DNA of 64,000 nt from Clostridia bacterium (GCA_017521465.1 JAFXCN010000013.1:33113-97112), one strand, 5' to 3'. Positions 16,601 through 24,580 are shown, numbered from the stretch's first letter. Notes: a model not told the origin generated them from the letters alone. Made by a program: numbers and translations.

Positions 16601-17551
16601 TTAATGTTTTATAGGTGTTTTTCTTCTGTTTTCTAGGAATGTACTTCCTTTTATAGTTTTCCCTTTTTTCTTAACACTTGCGCCTTCCTCACCTATTTCT
16701 AGTGTTGAATTATATTTTCTATATCGATTACTTACCATTGCAACTGTTATTGACATTAAAGGAAACTTTTCTAATTTTCCTTTTCTATTTGCAATTTTTA
16801 TACCATTTCTTTGAATATCTTCAACACTATAATATTGAGTAATTCCTTCATCAAATTTCTTAGTTATAGCTCTACCAATTTTCGATGCATTTTCATAATC
16901 TAAAATTGCAACAAAGTCGTCTCCTCCGACATGACCAAGAAAATCACCTTGTTTTCCATAGTCTTGTATACATTCCTGTATAATATTACTCGTAAATTTT
17001 ATTACCTCATCGCCATTCATAAATCCATATTTATCATTATATGCTTTAAAATTGTCTAAATCAGTATATAAAACAGCATATGTCTTCTTAGAAGCTATTC
17101 TTCTCTTTAATTCAGATTCTATTTGTATATTACCAGGAAGTCCTGTTAATGCACTTATACATCTATTTGATGAAATTAGTCTTGAAATATTCTTAACTGT
17201 ATAATAGAAGAATCCTTCATGAAGAGGCTTAGGAATATAATATTCCACTTCTTTTCGTAATATTTTTAATCTATAATCTGCTTCTCTATTTTCTCCAACA
17301 ACAATAATTGGAATAATATCATTATCATCATTTTTTCTTAATTGTTCACACAATTTTAAAACATCGATTTCTAAATCATCACTATTTACAATTATTAAGT
17401 CAGGTCTTTCTTGAAGTGCATTTTTAACTTTTTCTTTTTTTGAAGATGTTTGTATAAATTTAATATTTTTCTCAGAAACAAAAAGTTTTTTTACTAATTC
17501 AAAAACCTCTGAAGTATCATCAATTATTACTACATAACTTGTATTAATCAT
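16601..17551 (-). CDS. Degenerate receiver plus GGDEF-domain protein
   Basis: A 316-residue protein with an N-terminal CheY-like domain (about 1-125) and a GGDEF domain (about 135-275), the fold that makes cyclic di-GMP. The receiver keeps the acidic pair (Asp11, Asp12) and the beta-5 Lys (IPKPLHEG), but the phosphoacceptor position at the end of beta-3 is Asn56 (DLIIVN), so classic phosphorylation is unlikely. The GGDEF signature reads GGDDF with a good substrate region (YTDLDNFKAYND). The inhibitory-site Arg is replaced by Lys (KQGD). A basic tail of about 40 residues follows. It overlaps the rsmA stop by eight bases, so it is co-translated. Activity as a diguanylate cyclase is plausible but not certain. 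Confidence 0.85.
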   Translation of the reverse strand: MINTSYVVIIDDTSEVFELVKKLFVSEKNIKFIQTSSKKEKVKNALQERPDLIIVNSDDLEIDVLKLCEQLRKNDDNDIIPIIVVGENREADYRLKILRKEVEYYIPKPLHEGFFYYTVKNISRLISSNRCISALTGLPGNIQIESELKRRIASKKTYAVLYTDLDNFKAYNDKYGFMNGDEVIKFTSNIIQECIQDYGKQGDFLGHVGGDDFVAILDYENASKIGRAITKKFDEGITQYYSVEDIQRNGIKIANRKGKLEKFPLMSITVAMVSNRYRKYNSTLEIGEEGASVKKKGKTIKGSTFLENRRKTPIKH

Positions 17552-18383
17552 TTTTTCCTCCTACCATATTAGATATATTAGCAAAATCATAAATACTCAA
17601 ATCTTCTGCTCTTAACTTTTCACTTAATTCAAGTTTATCTAATATGTCTTTTAATTTTTCTTTGGTTATTCCATTTGATGTTAATGAGTTTAATATTGTT
17701 TTTCTTCTTTGACAAAATCCATTTTTTATTATTTCAAAAAATAATTTTTCATCGTTTAATTCTACGATTGGAGTTTTTCTAATATCTAATTTTATAACAC
17801 AAGAATCTACTTCAGGTGCTGGTAAAAAATTATCTTTTGGCACATCAATTATTATTTTGGCATCACTGTAATATTTTACCGAAACCGTAATTGCTCCATA
17901 TTCTTTACTTCCTGGTTCAGAACAAATTCTTCTTCCAACCTCTTTTTGAACCATTACAGTAATTGATTGTAAATTATATTTATTTTCAAGCAATGTCATT
18001 ATTATCGGTGTTGTTATATAATAAGGAAGATTTGCCACAACTTTTACACTTTCATTTGTGTCTATTATAGATTTTAAATCTACTTTTAAAATATCATCAT
18101 GAATTATTTCTATGTTATTTCCTAATGGTCTTTCTTTTAAAATCTTTACCATATTTTCATCCAACTCTACTGCTATAACTTTTTTTGCTACAGTAGCAAG
18201 AGCTTTAGTAAGTGTTCCAAGACCTGGTCCAATTTCTATTACCACGTCATTTTCATTAATTTCTGATTTTTCAATTATTTCATCAACTATATTTTGATTT
18301 ATTAAAAAGTTTTGACCATATCTTTTATTTGCCTTTAGATGATATTGATTTAAAATCATCTGTGTTTCACTATATAAATCCAC
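17544..18383 (-). CDS. rsmA: 16S rRNA dimethyladenosine transferase RsmA (KsgA)
   Basis: A 279-residue SAM-dependent methyltransferase that dimethylates two adjacent adenines (A1518/A1519) near the 3' end of 16S rRNA during 30S assembly. Visible motifs: GQNFLIN near the N-terminus, EIGPGLGTLT (SAM-binding motif I, about 50-59), acidic VIAVELDENM (motif II) and NLPYYITTP (catalytic motif IV). Length is normal. The start is GTG with AAGGAAGG upstream. It overlaps the downstream receiver/GGDEF gene. The upstream neighbour on the same strand is the 3D-domain wall gene; many Bacillota also place a 3D-domain protein next to ksgA. Confidence 0.95.
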   Translation of the reverse strand: MDLYSETQMILNQYHLKANKRYGQNFLINQNIVDEIIEKSEINENDVVIEIGPGLGTLTKALATVAKKVIAVELDENMVKILKERPLGNNIEIIHDDILKVDLKSIIDTNESVKVVANLPYYITTPIIMTLLENKYNLQSITVMVQKEVGRRICSEPGSKEYGAITVSVKYYSDAKIIIDVPKDNFLPAPEVDSCVIKLDIRKTPIVELNDEKLFFEIIKNGFCQRRKTILNSLTSNGITKEKLKDILDKLELSEKLRAEDLSIYDFANISNMVGGKND

Positions 18384-18695
18384 CCATTACACCTTCCTTA
18401 TAATCATAAGTATAGTACTACAGCGCGCAAAAAGCAAGTAAAAAAGAAACTGCAAATCTCATTTATGTGTGTCTCTATAAGCTTCCGAAGGAAGCTTTTT
18501 CCCAGGGCGAAAAAACGATTTAGCTCTCGCAGTGGCGCCCTGGGAAAACGAACATAAGTTACGCTTATTTTGAATGATACTCTTATTATCGGTGTATGAG
18601 AACTATTCGGCATGTAAAAAGGAAGTGTTGTACTATTCACTTTTCACTATTCATTATTCACTAATAAAAAAGCGGCAAATTATTTTGCCGCTTTT
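18384..18695. repeat. Intergenic region carrying two-hairpin element, copy 1
   Basis: No credible gene. The main content is the two-hairpin element: hairpin 1 at 18479-18497 (AAGCTTCC, GAA loop, GGAAGCTT) and hairpin 2 at 18501-18544 (CCCAGGGCG paired to CGCCCTGGG), followed by AAAACGAAC and GTTACG at 18545-18563. After that come an isolated AAAAAGGAAGTG half-repeat (about 18614) and a TTCACTATTCATTATTCACT tract (about 18644). The element recurs near 31.57 and 42.68 kb with compensating stem changes. Confidence 0.7.
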
Positions 18696-18697
18696 TT
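18671..18697 (-). terminator. Terminator of the 3D-domain gene
   Basis: A perfect stem (AGCGGCAAA/TTTGCCGCT) with A-run and T-run on either side; the 3D-gene stop codon lies at its edge. Confidence 0.88.
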
Positions 18698-19478
18698 ATT
18701 CTATAACGTATACTTTTACACTTTTTCTTCCCCATTGATATGCTTTCTCATGTGTTTCCATATACAAATCTACTTTTAAACTATTTATCGCACTCCCTGT
18801 ATCTGCAGCAATCGCATAACCATAATCCTTTGCCCCATTCAATCCTTCTACATATACTTTTGTTCCAAGCGGAATAACATTGGGATCTACCGCAATTACT
18901 TTCATATTAGTGCCAGGTATAATTTTTAAACCTGAAGCCGTTACACCATATTCTGGATGTGTTTCTGACTTTCCACAACATTTTTTACAAAGACAATATG
19001 CAGTTGCTTTTGCCTCTATCACTTTTTTGTATTCTACCGGTGGTTCTTCTGTATAAGTATTCGCTTTTCGTTCCACGATAATTTCTTCTTTATTTTTTAT
19101 TCCATATTCATTATTCTTTTGATTTTCTTCATTCTCCATTTTTTCTAATATATTATTGCTTATTGATTCTTTATTTTCTTCATCTTTATTATTTATTATT
19201 TCTTCTTTATTCTTTCTATCTATATAGCTTCCTCTTGATACAACATTTGTTATCTCTTTTCGATCTAAATATTTTATATTTTCATAATGTATATAATCTT
19301 CTTCATTATTTTCAACAATACCTTGTTCATACTCTTGTTCTGTTGCATTCGAAACTTCTTCAATAATATCTTTTTCATTTTTGTGTATTTCTATTCCACA
19401 AATTAAACAAAATACTATTAATAAACTTATTTTTAAGATTTGACCTATGCTTATTTCTGAATTATTTTTATTACTCAT
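18696..19478 (-). CDS. 3D-domain cell-wall protein (YabE/YocH-like)
   Basis: A 260-residue secreted or membrane-anchored protein. A single hydrophobic segment (about residues 12-26) is followed by a low-complexity Glu/Asn/Lys linker (about 30-150) and a C-terminal 3D domain (about 165-260). The domain shows the three conserved Asp contexts: AVDPNVIPLGT, AADTGSAI and VDLYMET. It is the lytic-transglycosylase fold (MltA/RpfB-like) thought to act on peptidoglycan strands. An unusual KATAYCLCKKCCGKS cysteine cluster precedes it, typical of clostridial members. No G5 or LysM domain is present. It lies upstream of rsmA, as related genes often do, and has its own terminator. Confidence 0.82.
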   Translation of the reverse strand: MSNKNNSEISIGQILKISLLIVFCLICGIEIHKNEKDIIEEVSNATEQEYEQGIVENNEEDYIHYENIKYLDRKEITNVVSRGSYIDRKNKEEIINNKDEENKESISNNILEKMENEENQKNNEYGIKNKEEIIVERKANTYTEEPPVEYKKVIEAKATAYCLCKKCCGKSETHPEYGVTASGLKIIPGTNMKVIAVDPNVIPLGTKVYVEGLNGAKDYGYAIAADTGSAINSLKVDLYMETHEKAYQWGRKSVKVYVIE

Positions 19479-19695
19479 ATTTTCCTCCTATTGCTTCATC
19501 TACAAAAATGTACTATTTTCGACAAAATTTTGAGGCGAAGCTTTTCTATTCTACTATTATTTATATAGCTTGTCAAACTATTTTATTCAAAATTTCCAAT
19601 TTTTGTTAACTGTTCCAATATAATTAATACATATATATTTATTTCGTGCAAAAAATACTATTAGTTCTACAAAAATTTTATTGGAGGTAATTTAT

Positions 19696-20934
19696 ATGAA
19701 TAAAAGAATTTTAGCATGTTTCATGCTATTAACATTAATTTTTTCCACACTTACTTTTAGTAGTGTGTTAGGAACCGAAGTTAATAATGGTACTGGTACC
19801 GAAAATGGAACTGGAACTGGAACTGAACCTGGTACTGGTACTGAAGATGGCAATGGCACTAGTACCGAACCTGGTACTGGTACTGAACCTGGTACTGGCA
19901 CCGAAGATGGCGATGGCACTGGTACCGAACCTGGTACTGGCACCGAAGATGGCGATGGCACTGGAACCGAACCTGGTACTGGTACTGAAGATGGCGATGG
20001 CACTGGTACCGAACCTGGTACTGGCACTGAAGATGGCGATGATGAAAAAGTTACTTGTACAGCTCTAGATATTTCAATTACTATGGACAAAAACACAATA
20101 TTAACATCAAATTTACAAGGCTCATCTACTATTGAAAATGCAACATTAACCTATATTATTGTTGAACAACCAACTAACGGTACTCTTGTACATTCAGATG
20201 AAACATCTCCTGATTTCACTTATACACCAACATTGGATTTTGTTGGAGAAGATTACTTCACTTACAAAGTGAATGACGGCACAAGCGATTCTAATATTGC
20301 TAAAGTAACTATAACTATTTCAGAACCTGCTAGTGATATTATTCCTTTTTACTATATGGATATGCAAGACCACTGGGCTAATTATTCAGCTTCTCAATTA
20401 GCCGCTAGAGGATTAATTATAGGTGAAGAAATTGGAAGTAGATTTTATTTTTATCCTAACAGAGAAATGACTAGATCAGACTTTATCTTATTTTTACTTG
20501 CTATAACAGAAAGTAATGAAGATGCAGAAATAGAGATTTCTGATGTTAAATTTGCTGATGCAACTTCAACACCTGATTGGTTAATTGAAGCTGCAAAACT
20601 TGCTTATTCTAAAGGTATTATAAAAGGTTCAGCAGAAGGAAATTCTCTATATTTAAATGCTTATAAACCACTTTCTAGAAAAGAAGCTATAGTAATGATT
20701 GATAATGTTTTACAAATTCCTGATGTAACTGAAGATCTAGATTATAAAGATTTATCTGACATTCCTGAATGGGCTTTACAGTCAGTAAAGAATCTTTCAG
20801 CATATGAAATTGTACAAGGAAATGATCAAAATGAATTTAAACCAAATAGAATTCTTTCAAAAGCTGAAGCAATTGAATTATGTTTTAAATTAGTAAAGCA
20901 ATTAGAAGCTGATTCGATGGTAGACGTGAAGTAA
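19696..20934 (+). CDS. Secreted SLH-domain surface protein with Gly-Thr-Glu repeat region
   Basis: A 412-residue exported protein. A signal peptide (about 1-26) is followed by a low-complexity stretch (about 30-115) of GTGTEPGTGTEDGDGT-type repeats, a cadherin-like/Big_9 tandem-repeat domain (about 125-215, with FTYTPTLDFVGEDYFTYKVNDGT) and three S-layer homology domains (about 220-275, 285-345 and 350-410). SLH domains bind pyruvylated secondary wall polymers, so the protein should sit on the cell surface with the repeat region as a flexible stalk. The start at 19696 has GGAGGT upstream; an in-frame TTG at 19681 overlaps that site. It is a single-gene unit. Confidence 0.88.
   Translation: MNKRILACFMLLTLIFSTLTFSSVLGTEVNNGTGTENGTGTGTEPGTGTEDGNGTSTEPGTGTEPGTGTEDGDGTGTEPGTGTEDGDGTGTEPGTGTEDGDGTGTEPGTGTEDGDDEKVTCTALDISITMDKNTILTSNLQGSSTIENATLTYIIVEQPTNGTLVHSDETSPDFTYTPTLDFVGEDYFTYKVNDGTSDSNIAKVTITISEPASDIIPFYYMDMQDHWANYSASQLAARGLIIGEEIGSRFYFYPNREMTRSDFILFLLAITESNEDAEIEISDVKFADATSTPDWLIEAAKLAYSKGIIKGSAEGNSLYLNAYKPLSRKEAIVMIDNVLQIPDVTEDLDYKDLSDIPEWALQSVKNLSAYEIVQGNDQNEFKPNRILSKAEAIELCFKLVKQLEADSMVDVK
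19787..20043 (+). repeat. Tandem repeat encoding Gly-Thr-Glu-Pro/Asp stalk
   Basis: Repeats of roughly 18 to 48 bases built from GGTACTGGTACTGAA and GATGGCGATGGCACT units, nearly identical at the DNA level. This is coding sequence of the SLH protein, and the near-identity makes copy number likely to vary between strains. It is not a CRISPR array: there are no unique spacers. Confidence 0.85.
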
Positions 20935-20949
20935 AAAATCTAAAAACAA

Positions 20950-20973
20950 AAGGGGATACTCTTGTATCCCCTT
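20950..20973 (+). terminator. Terminator of the SLH gene
   Basis: Perfect stem AAGGGGATAC/GTATCCCCTT with a TCTT loop, followed by a T-rich stretch; it sits 16 bases past the stop and before the convergent 129-aa gene. Confidence 0.85.
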
Positions 20974-20987
20974 AATTAATTATTTTT

Positions 20988-21377
20988 TTATAAAACTTCT
21001 TGATGTTCATCTAACATTCTCTCAATAAAATATTTAGCTGTATCCGCAAATTCTTCGATAGAGTCAGAAAAGTCTCCTTTTTCACTATAATATGCTAAAA
21101 AACCTGCAGGTTCTCCAGCTTTGTATAGTCTTCTTATTATTTGGGCAGAATAATTATACGGATCATTAGCAAAAATTTTAATCATTTCGTTACGATCTTT
21201 TTTTCTGTCACCTTCCAAATTTTTCATTTCATCATTTATTTTTTTGTTTTCGTAAGAAATTTCACCCTTTTGATTTATTTCAATTACAGAATGTTCATTG
21301 TTAGTTATTAATAAAACAGCTCCACTAAGCTTTTGTGATACTTTTAAAAATTCTAAAGACTCAGGTCTAATATTCAT
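20988..21377 (-). CDS. Unrecognised small protein next to an XRE regulator, 129 aa
   Basis: I do not recognise this protein with certainty. It is soluble, alpha/beta by appearance: an N-terminal strand-rich part (GAVLLITNNEHSVIEINQKG, about 19-38) and a helical C-terminal part ending in a conserved-looking DTAKYFIERML helix. The first half resembles a small ligand-sensing fold, but that is a guess. It is divergent from the XRE-type regulator at 21514, with a promoter (TTGATT-N17-TATAAT, 21401-21429) whose -35 overlaps a dyad AACCATGTATGGTT at 21428-21441. The regulator may therefore control it. AGGAG precedes the ATG. Confidence 0.6.
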   Translation of the reverse strand: MNIRPESLEFLKVSQKLSGAVLLITNNEHSVIEINQKGEISYENKKINDEMKNLEGDRKKDRNEMIKIFANDPYNYSAQIIRRLYKAGEPAGFLAYYSEKGDFSDSIEEFADTAKYFIERMLDEHQEVL

Positions 21378-21400
21378 ATAAACTCCTTCTTTCTGTGCAT

Positions 21401-21441
21401 ATTATACATCATGATATATCAAAAATCAACCATGTATGGTT
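21401..21441 (-). promoter_or_regulatory. Promoter with overlapping dyad between the 129-aa gene and the XRE regulator
   Basis: On the minus strand TTGATT and TATAAT are 17 bases apart. A perfect palindrome AACCATGTATGGTT (21428-21441) overlaps the -35, and a wider inverted pair TATATCAA/TTGATATA brackets the intergenic centre. This is where the neighbouring HTH protein could bind; that role is inferred from position only. Confidence 0.5.
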
Positions 21442-21513
21442 AATAACTTTATACGGTTAGTTGATATAATTTTTCTGGTAGACAAAAAATATTATAACAA
21501 AGAGAGGTGTCGT

Positions 21514-21753
21514 ATGAAATTAAATGAAGCTATCACTCATAGAATATTTCAATATATAAAAGATAGAAATATTACTGTAAATAAACTTGCGACAATGTCT
21601 TTGCTAACACAATCTACACTTAATAATATCGTAAACAATCATACAAAAGATATAAAATTATTGACTATTATAAGAATCTGTGATGGTCTTCAAATTTCTT
21701 TATCTGAATTTTTTGATGACGATATATTTTTTAATATAGATGTAGATTATTAA
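21514..21753 (+). CDS. Small XRE-family HTH transcriptional regulator
   Basis: A 79-residue protein made almost entirely of one Cro/C1-type helix-turn-helix: recognition region TMSLLTQSTLNNIVNNHT (about 28-45), followed by the family's typical LTIIRICDGLQISLSEFF. The start at 21514 has AGAGAGGTG upstream; the longer in-frame ORF reaching upstream lacks a site and overlaps the likely operator. It has no ligand-binding domain. It is divergent from the 129-aa gene and probably represses that gene or itself through the dyad between them. The extended sequence is AT-rich like the host. Confidence 0.82.
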   Translation: MKLNEAITHRIFQYIKDRNITVNKLATMSLLTQSTLNNIVNNHTKDIKLLTIIRICDGLQISLSEFFDDDIFFNIDVDY

Positions 21754-22056
21754 TTTTTATCTCCATTTTTAGTTCATGCGACATTATAACATATAGTTTC
21801 CATAAAGTAAATCGTTTATGATATTTTGTTTTTAAAAAATCAAACTTTTTAGTTTGATTTTTCTACATTTTTAGACATTTTCTGCAAAGTGTGTGTTCGA
21901 AAAGAGGCAACAAAACAGGAGATGAATCAAAATCGATTTTTATATCTATTTTGTCGCACTTCCTTTTTGCATCCCAAAATATGAATGAGTAGTGAATAGT
22001 AGAAAAAGAAACGACAATGAATAGTTAATAGTGAATAGTGAATAATGAATAGTACA

Positions 22057-22098
22057 AAAAGAAACGACAACTTTCTTACGAAAATTGTCGTTTCTTTT
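22057..22098 (-). terminator. Terminator-like hairpin beside the truncated tRNA-Ser copy
   Basis: AAAGAAACGACAA pairs with TTGTCGTTTCTTT across a 14-base loop, with A- and T-runs outside. It stands to the truncated tRNA copy as 22255-22278 stands to the complete tRNA, so the whole 3' flank may have been duplicated. Confidence 0.65.
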
Positions 22099-22099
22099 T

Positions 22100-22119
22100 G
22101 GCGGAGACAGAGGGATTCG
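22100..22119 (-). repeat. Duplicated 3' end of tRNA-Ser(GCU)
   Basis: These 20 bases (GGCGGAGACAGAGGGATTCG) are identical to 22281-22300, the 3' acceptor and T-arm half of the tRNA-Ser gene. Direct repeats of tRNA 3' ends are the usual attL/attR scars of integrative elements. Only about 160 bases lie between the two copies and no integrase is present, so this would be a remnant. Confidence 0.7.
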
Positions 22120-22254
22120 CCGTCTGCTTCGCATCCTAGACCTCCTTCGCAAGCTCAGTCAGTCAACTCCCTAAAAACGATTCACTGAATCGTTTTATTA
22201 ACGGTCGTTGCCCTCGCGGGTCCGAATCGTTTTTGTTCGATACACACAAAAAAA

Positions 22255-22278
22255 AGAAACTGTATAGAAACAGTTTCT
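22255..22278 (-). terminator. Terminator of the tRNA-Ser genes
   Basis: AGAAACTG pairs with CAGTTTCT and a T-run follows on the minus strand, directly after the tRNA 3' end. Confidence 0.8.
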
Positions 22279-22282
22279 TTGG

Positions 22283-22371
22283 CGGAGACAGAGGGATTCG
22301 AACCCTCGCGGCCCTTGCGAACCCTAACAGTTTAGCAAACTGTCCCCTTCGACCGGCTTGGGTATGTCTCC
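22283..22371 (-). tRNA. tRNA-Ser(GCU)
   Basis: A class II tRNA with a long variable arm. Acceptor GGAGACA/TGTCTCC; anticodon stem ACAGT/ACTGT closing loop TTGCTAA, giving anticodon GCT (reads AGC/AGU); T-arm GAGGGTTCGAATCCCTC. CCA is not fully encoded. It is 89 bases long and is co-directional with the second tRNA-Ser. Confidence 0.95.
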
Positions 22372-22379
22372 ATTTTTTA

Positions 22380-22414
22380 AAAGCACTTCGCTTTTATTAA
22401 AACAAAGTGCTTTA
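22380..22414 (-). terminator. Hairpin between the two tRNA-Ser genes
   Basis: AAAGCACTT pairs with AAGTGCTTT across an AT-rich loop, with flanking A/T runs. It could terminate or help process the upstream tRNA-Ser(UGA) transcript. Confidence 0.55.
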
Positions 22415-22419
22415 TTTGG

Positions 22420-22507
22420 CGGAGAGGGTGGGATTCGAACCCACGATACGCTCACACGTATGCCAATTTTCAAGACTGGTGCCTTAAACCAACTCGACCA
22501 CCTCTCC
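22420..22507 (-). tRNA. tRNA-Ser(UGA)
   Basis: A class II tRNA, 88 bases. Acceptor GGAGAGG/CCTCTCC; anticodon stem CCAGT/ATTGG with loop CTTGAAA, giving anticodon TGA (reads UCN codons); long variable arm; T-arm GTGGGTTCGAATCCCAC. It lies 48 bases upstream of tRNA-Ser(GCU). Confidence 0.95.
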
Positions 22508-22587
22508 ATTTGTCGTGTCGACATTGATTATGATAGCATTTTTATTAGACTTTGTCAATATAAATATCTTCAATATGCTAAATTTTA

Positions 22588-24531
22588 TTATTCTTTCTCT
22601 CCATCTTCTTGAATTGCCTTTTCTTTTGTCGTTTCTTTAATATATTTCTCTCTTAAACTTCTTTCTTGATCTGCTTTTTCCTTTGGCATAAATATATTCT
22701 TAAGTCTTTTACAATTTCTAAAAGCATGTTCACCAAATGTAATTTTTTGTTTTGTATCTTGAAAATTTGCCTCTTCTATTCCTGAATTATCAAAGGCTCT
22801 TTTTCCAATCTCTACTATCGTATCAGGAAATAATATTCTTTTTAATTTTTTACAATTACCAAAACAATCTCTTGGTATAATTTTTACCATTGTTTTACTA
22901 AGATCAACATTTTGGATAGAACTATTTTCAAATGCTCGACCCCCTATATTTTCTAAACACGTTGGAAAAACCATGTTTTCTATTGCTGTGCAATTTTCAA
23001 AAAAAGATGCTGGAATGCTTTTTATTTTTGTTTGTGTAAAATCTATATTTCTAAATTTCGGTATTTCAGTGCATGCTTCTATTGCAGGCAAACTTACATA
23101 CTCACCTTTCAAATTTGACAACCATTCATCGCGAAATACTCTAGGATTCATAGCCCTCATATCAAATTTATTAATTCGAGTTCCTCGTAAAGCAGTATTT
23201 TTCATAGTCACAAGTGTATTTGGTAATTTAAACTCATCTATCTCTTGACACTCAGCAAAAGCCTCATTTTCTATTTCAGTAATCTCTGTTTCTTCTAAAT
23301 TTATTTTTCTTAAACCACTGTTTTTAAAAGAAGCTTCTCCAATATATGTTAATTTTTCTGGCAATTGTATCTCTTCTAACTTTTTACAATTTTCAAAACA
23401 CTTCTTTGGAATAACTGTTACTTTAGTTTTAGTTAAATCTACCTTTTTTAAACCTGTTTTTTCAAAAGCCCCATCCCCTATTCTTTCCAAAGAATAAGGA
23501 AAATTTATATCAACAAGTGAAGAAGATGCAAATGCATAGCTTGGTATTTTTGTAATTCCATTTTCTAATATAATTCTAAACTTATCAGGATTAGCTCTAT
23601 TCGCATTTGACTGAATATATCTTTTTATTTTTTCAAAATCTCTTTTATTCATTCCTGTTTCAGCATTTTTAGGATCAAAACTTATGCGAAAAATTTTTAT
23701 ATTATTCTTTTTGGCTTCTTCCTTATCTTTTTTACTTTGTTCTATTTTCTCTTTAACTTTTGTAAAAAAACTTTTTTTCTCCTGAACTACAGGCAAATTC
23801 GTCGTTTGCTGTTGGGTTGGTTCTACAAAATCTTTAAGTTCTATTTTAGCAATTAAAAACCAAAGATTTATATCGTTTTCTTGCATTTTATCATCATAAA
23901 TATAAGACGTAAGTTTTGAAGCTTCATCTAATTTCCCCTCATCTATTAGCGGAACTAATCTATCTTTTAATTTATCTACAATATATATTCTCATATCTGT
24001 GCTAAAACTTTTTGAATATTCTTTAGCTTCTTCCAATCTATTATCTTGTAAATATCCCAACATTATTTCATATTTTACAGCTACTATATCCTGTTCCAAA
24101 TCTCTTGAATATCGTTGCAATTCATTATATCTGTCTTCTATAAAATTCACAAATTCTCTAATAGCATCAACATTTGTCTCTTGTTTTGCTTCCAATAATT
24201 TTGCCCTTAATATTTTTATATCTATTTGTTCTTTTGCATTTTGAAATAAACTTTCTCCATTTCCCGAAATATCACCCTCTAATTCTATTTTGGGCACAGT
24301 AATTTCTTTTTGAGGCAATGGATTGTCTATTGTTCCAGTAATATATTCCCAACTTCTTATATAAAATTCTCTGATCTTTGCTTCTAGCAAAAAGTCTCTC
24401 TGTGTTTTTGACTCAAACTCTTGTCTAAGTGCCTGCAATTCTTCTATCAAATTTTCTCTATAAACTAATTCGCTTGACACTAGCTGTATGTTAGCTTCTA
24501 TTTCATCTAACATCTTCTCGACTGCATCCAT
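22588..24531 (-). CDS. Cytoplasmic BspA-type leucine-rich-repeat protein with N-terminal coiled coil
   Basis: A protein of about 647 residues with no signal peptide or membrane helix. The N-terminal half (about 1-260) is helical and charged, probably coiled coil; it is followed by a Lys-rich segment and then about ten BspA/LRR_5 repeats (about 300-620) with motifs such as IPKKCFENCKKLEEI and IGEASFKNSGLRKI. Such repeats usually mediate protein binding and most are on secreted proteins; a cytoplasmic version is less common. Several in-frame ATGs crowd the GGAGG site, and 24531 gives the best spacing. It follows the DUF4446/parB/parA genes but is not part of that conserved set. Confidence 0.75.
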   Translation of the reverse strand: MDAVEKMLDEIEANIQLVSSELVYRENLIEELQALRQEFESKTQRDFLLEAKIREFYIRSWEYITGTIDNPLPQKEITVPKIELEGDISGNGESLFQNAKEQIDIKILRAKLLEAKQETNVDAIREFVNFIEDRYNELQRYSRDLEQDIVAVKYEIMLGYLQDNRLEEAKEYSKSFSTDMRIYIVDKLKDRLVPLIDEGKLDEASKLTSYIYDDKMQENDINLWFLIAKIELKDFVEPTQQQTTNLPVVQEKKSFFTKVKEKIEQSKKDKEEAKKNNIKIFRISFDPKNAETGMNKRDFEKIKRYIQSNANRANPDKFRIILENGITKIPSYAFASSSLVDINFPYSLERIGDGAFEKTGLKKVDLTKTKVTVIPKKCFENCKKLEEIQLPEKLTYIGEASFKNSGLRKINLEETEITEIENEAFAECQEIDEFKLPNTLVTMKNTALRGTRINKFDMRAMNPRVFRDEWLSNLKGEYVSLPAIEACTEIPKFRNIDFTQTKIKSIPASFFENCTAIENMVFPTCLENIGGRAFENSSIQNVDLSKTMVKIIPRDCFGNCKKLKRILFPDTIVEIGKRAFDNSGIEEANFQDTKQKITFGEHAFRNCKRLKNIFMPKEKADQERSLREKYIKETTKEKAIQEDGEKE

Positions 24532-24580
24532 CATATCCTCCAAATTCTTTTGTTTTTTTGTTTTTTATCTTTTGTTTTTA

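Larger units (their letters stand above)
21754..22282. repeat. Repeat-rich non-coding region next to tRNA-Ser
   Basis: No gene seen. In order: a GGAAGTG-family right arm with a diverged left arm (21903-21972); GAATAGTGAATAATGAATAGT tracts (about 21984-22053) with AAAAAGAAACGACAA present twice; a terminator-like hairpin (22057-22098); a 20-base copy of the 3' end of the nearby tRNA-Ser (22100-22119); then about 130 bases of GC-richer sequence (CGCATCCTAGACCTCC and following) of unknown origin; then the tRNA terminator (22255-22278). Confidence 0.65.

Noticed and set aside
18404..18640. Small minus-strand ORF in the two-hairpin region
   Set aside because: It runs across both hairpins of the repeat element and has no site or codon pattern of a gene.
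19787..20043. Regularly repeated sequence, CRISPR-like at first sight
   Set aside because: Units are contiguous, without unique spacers, and encode the stalk of a secreted SLH protein.
22120..22254. A decayed second tRNA gene downstream of the truncated tRNA-Ser copy
   Set aside because: Beyond the 20-base match no anticodon or D-arm can be found, so a duplication scar is the better reading.
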